A DNA stretch of 6,611 nt from JAVKFF01 sp040226215 (GTDB lineage Bacteria > Pseudomonadota > Alphaproteobacteria > DSM-16000 > Inquilinaceae): contig JAVKFF010000169.1 in the NCBI GenBank assembly GCA_040226215.1, forward strand, positions 1 through 6,611, in the 5' to 3' direction. The translations under genes and the position numbers were made by a program. This document shows positions 1 through 5,344 of the stretch, one piece after another; the stretch's first letter is position 1, and each line of letters opens with the position of its first letter. A model generated the notes under the pieces. That model saw only the letters and a list, made by a program, of their open reading frames with translations. It made no database searches and was not told where the DNA came from.

Positions 1-764
1 CCCTCGAAGTCGATGACGCCCATGACCTCCTTGCCGGTCGCCTCGTTGTATTCCACGACCGCCGGCATCTCGTCGGTCAGCACGTACATGTGCTCCATGG
101 CCAGCACCGGCAGCTCCAGGCCGACCATGCGGCCGACCTCGCGCGCCCACAGCCCGCCGGCATTGACCACGTGCTCGGCATGGATCGTGCCCTTTGGCGT
201 GACGACGTCCCAGCTCCCGTCGGAACGCTGGGAGAGGGCGGTCACCGGCGTCTCCCGATAGACCTCGGCGCCGTAGTGGCGGGCCGATTTGGCATAGGCA
301 TGGGTCACGCCCGAGGGGTCGAGATGCCCCTCGACCGGGTCGTAGAGCGCACCGACGACATAGGACTTGTCCAGAAGCGGCATCATCGCCTCTGCCTCGT
401 CGGGACCGATCAGCTCCGTCTGCATGCCCAGATAGCGGCCCTTGGCGTGGGCGACCTTGAGGAAGTCCATGCGCTCGGGCGTGCCGGCGATCATCAGGCC
501 GCCGGGCAGGTGCAGGCCGCAGGACTGGCCCGACAGCTCCTCGATCTCGCGATAGAGGTCGATGGTGTAGGCTTGCAGCTTGGCGACGTTGGGATCGCCG
601 TTGAGGGTGTGGAAGCCGCCGGCCGCGTGCCAGGTGGAGCCGGAGGTCAGCTCCGAGCGCTCCAGCAGAACCACGTCGGTCCAGCCGTGCCTGGCCAGGT
701 GATAGAGCACCGAACAGCCGACGACCCCGCCGCCGATCACCGCCACCCGCGTCGTCGTCTTCAT
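1..764 (-). CDS. FAD-dependent dehydrogenase of the dimethylglycine/sarcosine dehydrogenase (GcvT-fusion) family, N-terminal part
   Basis: Partial gene: it reads leftward off the window with 254 codons visible and no stop. Family members oxidise N-methyl groups of dimethylglycine or sarcosine using FAD and usually pass the one-carbon unit to folate through a C-terminal GcvT-like domain; they are typically about 800 residues, so roughly the first third is seen. The protein begins MKTTTRVAVIGGGVVG, a Rossmann dinucleotide fold with GGGVVG at residues 11-16 and an acidic residue (E35) ending the second strand. STWHAAGG at 43-50 matches the STWHAAG block of the family, where the His (H46 here) is the covalent FAD attachment site in the mammalian enzymes. 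A GAGGT Shine-Dalgarno sequence lies 7 nt before the ATG at 764. It follows the SDR gene on the same strand after 92 bp and may be co-transcribed. The substrate cannot be fixed, because the substrate and folate domains lie outside the window. Confidence 0.88.
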   Translation of the reverse strand, partial: MKTTTRVAVIGGGVVGCSVLYHLARHGWTDVVLLERSELTSGSTWHAAGGFHTLNGDPNVAKLQAYTIDLYREIEELSGQSCGLHLPGGLMIAGTPERMDFLKVAHAKGRYLGMQTELIGPDEAEAMMPLLDKSYVVGALYDPVEGHLDPSGVTHAYAKSARHYGAEVYRETPVTALSQRSDGSWDVVTPKGTIHAEHVVNAGGLWAREVGRMVGLELPVLAMEHMYVLTDEMPAVVEYNEATGKEVMGVIDFE

Positions 765-856
765 GACCCTGACCTCGCCTGTTTCCCGGGATCGCCGGAA
801 AACCCTAGGCGGAGGCGTTCGCCGCGATCAAGCACGCAGGCCGTCGGAGCGCGGAG

Positions 857-1621
857 TCACATCGCCGTCCAGCCGCCGTCGACCATCAGCGCCGATCCGG
901 TGACCAGCGACGAAGCGTCGGAGGCCAGGAACACGACCGGTCCCATGATCTCCGCAAGCTCGCCCAACCGGCCGAGCGCGATGTTCGAGACCACGAAGTT
1001 CCGGAAATCCGGATCGGCCAGCGAGGAACGGTTGAGCGGTGTCTCGATGAAGGTGGGGCAGATCGTGTTCACGCGGATGCCGGACGGGCCCCACTCCCAG
1101 GCCATCGCCTTGGTCATGCCTTCCAGCGCGTGCTTGGAGGCGCTGTAGACCGCCCGCTTCGGCGCGCCGACATGGCCCATCTGGGACGAGACGTTGATGA
1201 TCGAGCCGGGCAGCCCGGTCGCCTGCAAACCTCTGGCCACGGCGCTGGCGACGAAGAAGGCGGCGCGGGTGTTGACCGCCATCACGGCATCGAAATCCGC
1301 CGGCGTGGTGTCGACGGCGAGGGCCGGACGGATGGCGCCGGCATTGTTGAAGAGCACCTGGAAGGGTCCGTTGGCGGCGATGAAGGCCGCCATTGTCGCC
1401 TGGTCGGTGACGTCGAGCACGGCCGCCTCGGCCTTGCCGCCCGCCTGACCTATCGCTGCCGCCGCCGCGGTGACCTCCGACTCGCCCCGGGCGACCAACG
1501 TCACCGCGGCGCCGTGATCGGCCAGCGCCGCCGCGGCGGCGAGGCCGAGCCCCCTGCTCCCGCCGGTGACCAGCGCGCGCCGGCCGTCGAGCCGGAAGGA
1601 GGGCATGGTGGGGAGGTGCAT
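857..1621 (-). CDS. Short-chain dehydrogenase/reductase (classical SDR, gluconate 5-dehydrogenase/FabG-like)
   Basis: A 254-residue NAD(P)-dependent oxidoreductase of normal classical SDR length, predicted cytoplasmic. The cofactor motif TGGSRGLG lies at residues 19-26, D70-V71 is the adenine-contact pair, and NNAG is at 92-95. The catalytic tetrad is complete: N117, S146, Y159 and K163 (YSASK). VNTICPTFIETP at 184-195 is the usual post-active-site loop. Arg at 23 and 45 (VAR after strand 2) suggest NADP(H) rather than NAD(H); this is inference. Sequence style resembles gluconate 5-dehydrogenase and 2-deoxygluconate dehydrogenase-like SDRs, but substrate is not predictable. I chose the ATG at 1621 because GGAGA lies 9 nt upstream; the next Met (1606) has only a pyrimidine-rich stretch before it. 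The frame stays open to 1714 without better support. It precedes the flavoprotein gene on the same strand and is divergent from the peptidase gene. Confidence 0.93.
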   Translation of the reverse strand: MHLPTMPSFRLDGRRALVTGGSRGLGLAAAAALADHGAAVTLVARGESEVTAAAAAIGQAGGKAEAAVLDVTDQATMAAFIAANGPFQVLFNNAGAIRPALAVDTTPADFDAVMAVNTRAAFFVASAVARGLQATGLPGSIINVSSQMGHVGAPKRAVYSASKHALEGMTKAMAWEWGPSGIRVNTICPTFIETPLNRSSLADPDFRNFVVSNIALGRLGELAEIMGPVVFLASDASSLVTGSALMVDGGWTAM

Positions 1622-1700
1622 GACAGATGGTCTCCGGCTGGTGTGATCGCTTCCGTCCGGGGACGAGTGTGCGCCATCGAAGCATGTCGGCGAAAGACTT

Positions 1701-1728
1701 CCGCGGTCAGGCAATGGTCAGGTCGCGG
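1701..1728. repeat. Tandem GGTCAGG direct repeat in the divergent intergenic region, candidate operator
   Basis: In the 189-bp gap between two divergently transcribed genes (1622-1810), GGTCAGG occurs at 1705-1711 and again at 1716-1722. The two copies are separated by CAAT, giving an 11-bp period, close to one helical turn. The pair is flanked by CCGCG (1701-1705) and CGCGG (1724-1728), a 5-bp inverted repeat. Direct half-sites on the same DNA face are a common layout for dimeric regulators, so a binding site affecting the SDR gene, the peptidase gene or both is possible. No regulator gene is in the window and I recognise no named operator. I found no convincing -35/-10 pair for either gene in this gap. 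Confidence 0.35.
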
Positions 1729-1794
1729 CGGTGCCGTTCGTCACACCGCTGCCGTGATGATGGCTTTAGAATCCTCGCGCACTACCGTCCTACG

Positions 1795-1804
1795 AAGGAG
1801 AGGT
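1795..1804 (+). promoter_or_regulatory. Ribosome binding site that fixes the peptidase start
   Basis: AAGGAGAGGT is a strong purine-rich Shine-Dalgarno sequence ending 6 nt before the ATG at 1811. It decides the start: the reading frame is open far upstream (to 1130), but that part overlaps the SDR gene on the other strand, and the signal peptide begins only at 1811. Confidence 0.75.
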
Positions 1805-1810
1805 GCCGTC

Positions 1811-3511
1811 ATGGTCGAGGGCAAGCGCGCAATCACGGTGGCGGCGGCATTGGCCGTGCTCCCGATCCTTGGCGGTCTGTCATCGCCCGCCTGGGCCGAC
1901 TTCGGCGACTGCGCCGCGCCTGGCTATCTCGCCCCCGTGGAGGATCGGGCCCCGGCCGGCGGCATCGACTGCGACGAGGACGAGCGCTTCACAATCACCA
2001 CGCCGGAAGGCCCGCGCGAGGTGCGCATCGTCGTCGACGCCACCACACCGCCGACCAACCGGGTGGCGCTGGTCGGCCAGCTGCGCCGGGGCATCGAGGC
2101 ATCGGCTGCGGCGCTCATGGCGATCGGCGAGGGCGCGCCCGACGACGTAACCGTGTGGGCGGCCGACCTTTCCGGCGTGCGCGGGGCGTTCGAAGACAAT
2201 GCCCAGGCGGTGAGGAGCCCGGACGGCTGCCAGATCGCCTTCTACGCCCAGACGCCGGGGCCGGGGGGCCCGCCCTTCACCATCGCCCACGAGTTCTTCC
2301 ACTGCGTGCAGTTCGCCGCCCATGGCGAGAACGTCTACCGCGATGCCTCCGCCTGGTGGGTCGAGGGTACGGCCGAGTGGTTCGCCAACGTCGCCATCCC
2401 GGGCAGTAGCGCCAGCGCCGGCTATGTCGCCGCCTTCGACGCCGTGTCGCCGGACACCGCGCTGACCGCGATGGAGACCGAGAGCGTGGTCTTCTTCTTC
2501 TGGCTGTCCGAGGAGTTCGGGCTGTCCATGCCCTTCGGCCTGATGCGCGCCATGCCGACCACCGGCGGGGAGAGCGCCCAGCGCGCCGCGCTTGCCAGCT
2601 TCCTGGCGCCCGACGACTTCCAGCGCTTCGCCGAGGACTATATGGACCGCGACATCCACCTGCCGGGTGGCGGCCCGGCCGGGGTCAACCCGTTTCCCGG
2701 CAACACCTATGTCTGGCGCCAGAGCCGCGAGCACGAGATGGAGAGCGACTCTTTCGTGCTGCACCGGGCGAACCTGGAGTTCCAGTGCGGCAACTGGGAG
2801 ATCACGAGGCATGAAGAGCAGGGCACCTGGCATGTCAGCCGCGACGAGGGCCCGTGGGAGGAAATGCCCGAAGAGGTCAGTTCCGATGGCGAGACCCTGA
2901 TCGAGTACCGGCTCGCCGCCTTCAGCGTGAAGCCGGACGGCCTGCGCCTGCGTCTCGAGGCCGAGCGCGACGCCTGCCACATCTGTCCCGCCACGGTGGC
3001 GCCCGAGGATCCGGCCTACTGCCTGGTCGGCACCTGGACGCTCGCCTCGGGCGGCATGGGTGCCCAGATCGGCGAGATGCTGCGCGGCACGGGCCTCTAC
3101 GAGACCATGAACTACCCCGATCTCGACGCCACCACCGTGTTCGGCGCCGACGGCACCTTCAGCCAGTCCGCCGGGGCCGCCGGAGGCGAGAGCGCCTTCG
3201 ACCTCTCCGTGCGCAGTCCCGACGGCGAGGTGCATCAGGGCTTCGGCACGCTGGGCATGGAGCGCAGCGGTTGGTGGGAGGTCGACGGCGAGACGCTGCA
3301 CCTGTGCTTCGCGGAGAACCGGGTCCGCATCAACGAGACCATCGTCCCGCCCGACGGCCCGGCGCAGACCATCGACGCCGAAGGCGGCCCCGATCCTGGC
3401 GGCCTGACCAGCCACCGCCAGTTCACCTGCGACGGCGGCACGTTGACCATGGTGGAGAGCCTGCCCATGGCCCCGACCATCGAGTGGATCTACACCCGCG
3501 GCGGTGGATAG
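1811..3511 (+). CDS. Secreted HExxH zinc metallopeptidase (gluzincin, peptidase MA-like) with C-terminal lipocalin-like domain
   Basis: 566 residues, predicted exported. Residues 1-29 form a Sec signal peptide: basic MVEGKR start, a hydrophobic Ala/Leu/Val core, and a likely AWA cleavage site before DFGDC. The peptidase domain (roughly 60-290) has HEFFH at 160-164. WWVEGTAEW at 182-190 supplies E185, 21 residues after the second His, as the probable third zinc ligand. This is the gluzincin layout of peptidase MA-like proteins, with E161 as catalytic base. A mid region (about 310-400) carries CxxC at 389/392. From C404 a separate domain begins with GTWTL (407-411), then FGADGTF (444-450) and WWEVDGETLHLCF (488-500); this start-of-barrel GxW and strand pattern resembles lipocalin-like domains. 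The mature protein has ten Cys, consistent with disulfides outside the cytoplasm. No transmembrane segment follows the signal. It is a single-gene plus-strand unit among minus-strand genes. The substrate is unknown; peptidase activity and the lipocalin assignment are inferred from motifs. Confidence 0.85.
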   Translation: MVEGKRAITVAAALAVLPILGGLSSPAWADFGDCAAPGYLAPVEDRAPAGGIDCDEDERFTITTPEGPREVRIVVDATTPPTNRVALVGQLRRGIEASAAALMAIGEGAPDDVTVWAADLSGVRGAFEDNAQAVRSPDGCQIAFYAQTPGPGGPPFTIAHEFFHCVQFAAHGENVYRDASAWWVEGTAEWFANVAIPGSSASAGYVAAFDAVSPDTALTAMETESVVFFFWLSEEFGLSMPFGLMRAMPTTGGESAQRAALASFLAPDDFQRFAEDYMDRDIHLPGGGPAGVNPFPGNTYVWRQSREHEMESDSFVLHRANLEFQCGNWEITRHEEQGTWHVSRDEGPWEEMPEEVSSDGETLIEYRLAAFSVKPDGLRLRLEAERDACHICPATVAPEDPAYCLVGTWTLASGGMGAQIGEMLRGTGLYETMNYPDLDATTVFGADGTFSQSAGAAGGESAFDLSVRSPDGEVHQGFGTLGMERSGWWEVDGETLHLCFAENRVRINETIVPPDGPAQTIDAEGGPDPGGLTSHRQFTCDGGTLTMVESLPMAPTIEWIYTRGGG

Positions 3512-3579
3512 GCGGTGTCGGCGAGGACGGGGGGAAGATCCCGGGTCGGCGAAGCGGCACTATCGCGCCGCATCGCGCA

Positions 3580-3652
3580 CGGGATGACGGTATGACTTTG
3601 CGGTCGGAAATCACGCTGTCATCCCGGCCGGAGCGTAGCGGAGAGCCGGGAT
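3580..3652. repeat. REP-like palindromic intergenic element
   Basis: ATCCCGGC (3621-3628) and GCCGGGAT (3645-3652) form a perfect 8-bp inverted repeat around a 16-nt centre with the GGAGCG-TAGCGGAG pattern. A second, overlapping inverted repeat pairs CGGGATGAC (3580-3588) with GTCATCCCG (3618-3626), so the left arm of the first hairpin can fold two ways. It lies in the non-coding gap after the peptidase stop. The GTCATCCCGGC...GCCGGGATC design is like dispersed short palindromes common between genes in GC-rich proteobacteria. Only one copy is in the window, so repetition in the genome is inferred. The rest of 3512-3755 apart from the terminator shows nothing recognisable. Confidence 0.55.
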
Positions 3653-3694
3653 CTCTCGATCGGCCTTTCTCCCTCCTCCGCCCCTGCCCGCACA

Positions 3695-3735
3695 AGAAAA
3701 AGCCGGCCCCAGTTTCCCGGAGCCGGCTTTTCGGT
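3695..3735 (-). terminator. Rho-independent terminator after the cold-shock gene, probably bidirectional
   Basis: AAAAGCCGGC (3698-3707) pairs with GCCGGCTTTT (3722-3731). Read on the minus strand, the GC stem extends inward by two further pairs and a G-U wobble (GCCGGCTCC with GGGGCCGGC) around an 8-nt loop, and is followed by TTTTTCTTGT. It starts about 20 bp past the cold-shock stop codon. On the plus strand the same stem ends in TTTT, so it could also stop transcripts from the convergent peptidase gene. Confidence 0.85.
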
Positions 3736-3755
3736 GACCTCGTCGGTCCGCGCGG

Positions 3756-3965
3756 TTACGCGGCCCTGAGGTTGCCTGCCGAGGTCTTGTTGCGCTTGGG
3801 ATCGCGCACGAGCTCGTAGGACACCTTCTGGCCTTCGTTCAGCGTGGACATGCCGGCCTGCTCGACGGCGCTGATGTGCACGAAGACGTCGGCGCCGCCG
3901 TCCTCCGGCTCGATGAAGCCGTAGCCCTTGGTGGGGTTGAACCATTTAACGGTACCCGTTGCCAT
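3756..3965 (-). CDS. cspA: Cold-shock protein (CspA family)
   Basis: 69 residues, a complete single cold-shock domain that binds single-stranded RNA/DNA as a cytoplasmic RNA chaperone. The start MATGTVKWFNPTKGYGFI carries the aromatic binding surface (W8, F9, Y15, F17). RNP1 is at 13-18 (KGYGFI) and RNP2 at 27-30 (VFVH). The tail SAGNLRAA is typical of alphaproteobacterial members. AAGGAG lies 7 nt before the ATG at 3965. It has its own terminator downstream and about 560 bp of gene-free DNA upstream, so it appears to be a stand-alone transcript with a long leader. Family genes are often controlled after transcription by structured 5' leaders. Whether this copy is cold-induced or constitutive cannot be read from the protein; most alphaproteobacteria carry several paralogues, so the symbol denotes the family. 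Confidence 0.96.
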   Translation of the reverse strand: MATGTVKWFNPTKGYGFIEPEDGGADVFVHISAVEQAGMSTLNEGQKVSYELVRDPKRNKTSAGNLRAA

Positions 3966-4140
3966 GTCTTAACTCCTTTTCTGGCGTTGGGGTGAAAGTG
4001 GGGAGACATCCGGTCGTCGGCGGGTGCCAGGCCGTGCGTCGCCCCGTGATCGCGGCGTGCGTCAGGCCATAGTGACGGGCTCGGCGAGCCGGCCGGCCAC
4101 GAACGCGACGATGTCGTGAGTGGAGGGGGAATGCCCGGAG

Positions 4141-4173
4141 GCACCGGTCAGGCCGGAGCACGGACCGGTGCTC
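4141..4173 (-). other. Mutually exclusive hairpins in the cold-shock leader
   Basis: GCACCGGTC (4141-4149) and GACCGGTGC (4163-4171) form a perfect 9-bp stem with a 13-nt loop. GAGCAC (4156-4161) and GTGCTC (4168-4173) form a competing 6-bp stem with a 6-nt loop that uses bases of the first stem's right arm. Only one can exist at a time, the arrangement expected of an RNA switch; function is inferred only from this geometry. Confidence 0.4.
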
Positions 4174-4181
4174 GACGGCCG

Positions 4182-4214
4182 CTCGGCATTGCCGAGGTCT
4201 TCGCGATGTGTCAA
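4182..4214 (-). promoter_or_regulatory. TTGACA hexamer followed by CTCGGCAATGCCGAG palindrome
   Basis: On the minus strand a perfect consensus -35 hexamer TTGACA (4214-4209) is followed 12 nt later by a 15-bp palindrome with 6-bp arms and a 3-nt centre (4196-4182). No good -10 hexamer sits at the normal distance: at 17-nt spacing the sequence is CAATGC, inside the palindrome. It could be a regulated secondary promoter for the cold-shock gene with an operator over its -10, or just a leader hairpin. Confidence 0.25.
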
Positions 4215-4424
4215 CTGCGTCGTTCTATCGTCCGGGGAAGGTAGGCTCCGGGACGTTGCCGCCCCGTCGATCCTTGTCCTCTCCTGCCGGAGTGCCTCTT
4301 CTTTCCTGACGGCTGTCCGCGCTCCGGGTAGCCGTTGCATTCCAAGTCTATGAACGTTCGGCGGAAAGGACTCCCCTGAGGGCGACCCACGAAACGCGGC
4401 CGGGACGCTCATGCGTGTCCGGGC

Positions 4425-4453
4425 AGATAGTCACGCCATGGCCCGCGCGTCAA
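4425..4453 (-). promoter_or_regulatory. Sigma-70-type promoter candidate for the cold-shock transcript
   Basis: On the minus strand TTGACG (4453-4448) and CTATCT (4430-4425) are separated by exactly 17 nt. This is close to the alphaproteobacterial housekeeping pattern, with a TTGAC-type -35 and a CTATAT-like -10. It lies in an AT-richer patch about 70 bp past the end of the SDR gene and points at the cold-shock gene. The predicted start of transcription near 4418 would give a leader of about 450 nt. It was found by eye, not by scoring. Confidence 0.5.
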
Positions 4454-4523
4454 TCAATTCCGCACGACCGGCACCCATGCGATTTCGTCTTACGCCGCCC
4501 GGCCCGGCCAGGCCGCGCCCGAC

Positions 4524-5330
4524 TCAGCTGAATTTCTGCGTGATCCCGCCGTCGACGACGAGTTCGATGCCGGTGACATAGCGGGCCTCGTCGCTGGCCA
4601 GATAGACCGCCGCCCAGGCCACGTCCCAGGCGTCGCCCATATGGCCCATCGGCACCTGGGCGTCACGGATCGCCCACATCGCCTCGACGTCGCCCTCGGA
4701 ATAGGTGTCGGCCAGGCCGGCGGAACGCTCCACCATGGGCGTCTTCATCAGCCCCGGCAGGATGGCGTTGACCCGTACCCTGTCGCGCGCGTGCTCCACC
4801 GCGGTGGTGCGGGTGAGTTGGCTGAGCGCCGCCTTCGTGGCGTAGTAGGTGGCGTAGGGGATGCCGGTCCAGCGGATGGCGGCGATCGAGGATATGTTGA
4901 TCACCGCGCCGCCGCCCTGGCGCTGCATCACCGGGATGACGTGCTTCATGCCGAACACGGCGCTCTTCAGGTTGACCGCCAGGACCTTGTCCCAGGTCGC
5001 CTCGTCGAGCCCAGTGACACCGCCCACCTCGGCGATGCCGACATTGTTGTCGAGCACGTGGATCGCCCCGAAGGCGTCGAGCGTGCGGGCGACCACGGTG
5101 GCCACCTGATCTTCCGAGGCGGCGTTGGCGGCAAGCGCGATCGCCTCTCCGCCCTCTCCCCGAATGATCTCCGCCGTCTCCTCCGCCGCTTCCCGGTTCA
5201 GGTCGACGCAGGCGACGCGCGCGCCCTCTCGGGCGAAGGCGACGGCCGTCGCCTTGCCGTTGCCCCAGCCGGGGCCGATCGACCCGGCGCCGACGACGAG
5301 GGCGGCCTTGCCCGCCAGGCGACCCGGCAT
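4524..5330 (-). CDS. NAD-type short-chain dehydrogenase, likely 2-keto-3-deoxy sugar acid 4-dehydrogenase
   Basis: 268 residues, cytoplasmic SDR fold. The glycine-rich turn is the unusual, extended GAGSIGPGWGNGK (14-26) instead of the normal TGxxxGxG. D43 at the end of strand 2 points to NAD(H). The usual NNAG is NNVG (95-98) and the usual acidic adenine-contact residue is replaced at N69-A70. The catalytic residues N120, S148, Y162 and K166 are present, and VNAILPG (residues 181-187) follows. GGAG lies 7 nt before the ATG at 5330, only 14 bp after the stop of the FAH hydrolase, indicating one operon. That pairing suggests oxidation of 2-keto-3-deoxy-L-rhamnonate or -fuconate to the 2,4-diketo acid cleaved by the neighbour. 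The role rests on context; the fold is sure, the substrate is not. No clear terminator follows the stop. Confidence 0.92.
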   Translation of the reverse strand: MPGRLAGKAALVVGAGSIGPGWGNGKATAVAFAREGARVACVDLNREAAEETAEIIRGEGGEAIALAANAASEDQVATVVARTLDAFGAIHVLDNNVGIAEVGGVTGLDEATWDKVLAVNLKSAVFGMKHVIPVMQRQGGGAVINISSIAAIRWTGIPYATYYATKAALSQLTRTTAVEHARDRVRVNAILPGLMKTPMVERSAGLADTYSEGDVEAMWAIRDAQVPMGHMGDAWDVAWAAVYLASDEARYVTGIELVVDGGITQKFS

Positions 5331-5344
5331 CGTTCCGCTCCGCC

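Larger units (their letters stand above)
3966..4418 (-). other. Gene-free leader region upstream of the cold-shock gene, probable structured 5' UTR
   Basis: No reading frame here looks coding. The two longest candidates (4120-4353 plus, 4062-4412 minus) have mixed third-position bases unlike the neighbouring genes and no recognisable domain. Read toward the cold-shock gene, the region contains a compact palindrome (4182-4196), two mutually exclusive hairpins (4141-4173), and an AGACAT at the start codon complementary to ATGTCT about 40 nt upstream (4004-4009 with 3964-3969). The right limit assumes transcription begins just after the promoter at 4425-4453. It could alternatively contain a small RNA gene or a second promoter closer to the gene. 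Confidence 0.4.

Noticed and set aside
765..856. TTGATC-N17-CTAGGG as a promoter for the flavoprotein gene
   Set aside because: The -10 match is too weak to separate from chance, and the gene may simply be co-transcribed with the SDR.
90..1148. A 352-codon plus-strand open frame
   Set aside because: It lies antisense to two recognised genes, the flavoprotein and the SDR, and encodes no recognisable domain.
1130..1810. A 227-codon in-frame upstream extension of the peptidase
   Set aside because: It overlaps the SDR gene antisense and would bury the signal peptide internally; the strong ribosome site and signal peptide at 1811 fix the start.
1880..3415. A 511-codon open frame on the minus strand opposite the peptidase gene
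   Set aside because: It is an antisense shadow of a GC-rich gene: the composition is low-complexity Gly/Ala/Arg/His/Val-rich, no domain is visible, and the plus-strand frame has a signal peptide, a ribosome site and catalytic motifs.
4033..4063. CGTGCGTC repeated at 4033-4040 and 4056-4063
   Set aside because: Two short GC-rich copies with no further periodicity, likely chance in this base composition; no CRISPR-like array exists in the window.
4120..4353. Possible 77-codon plus-strand gene
   Set aside because: No ribosome site, no domain, and atypical codon use; it lies opposite the probable leader.
4062..4412. Possible small protein (116 codons, minus) in the cold-shock leader
   Set aside because: Third-position bases are mixed, unlike the flanking genes, the residues are low in hydrophobic pattern, no ribosome site is clear, and it would span the hairpins.
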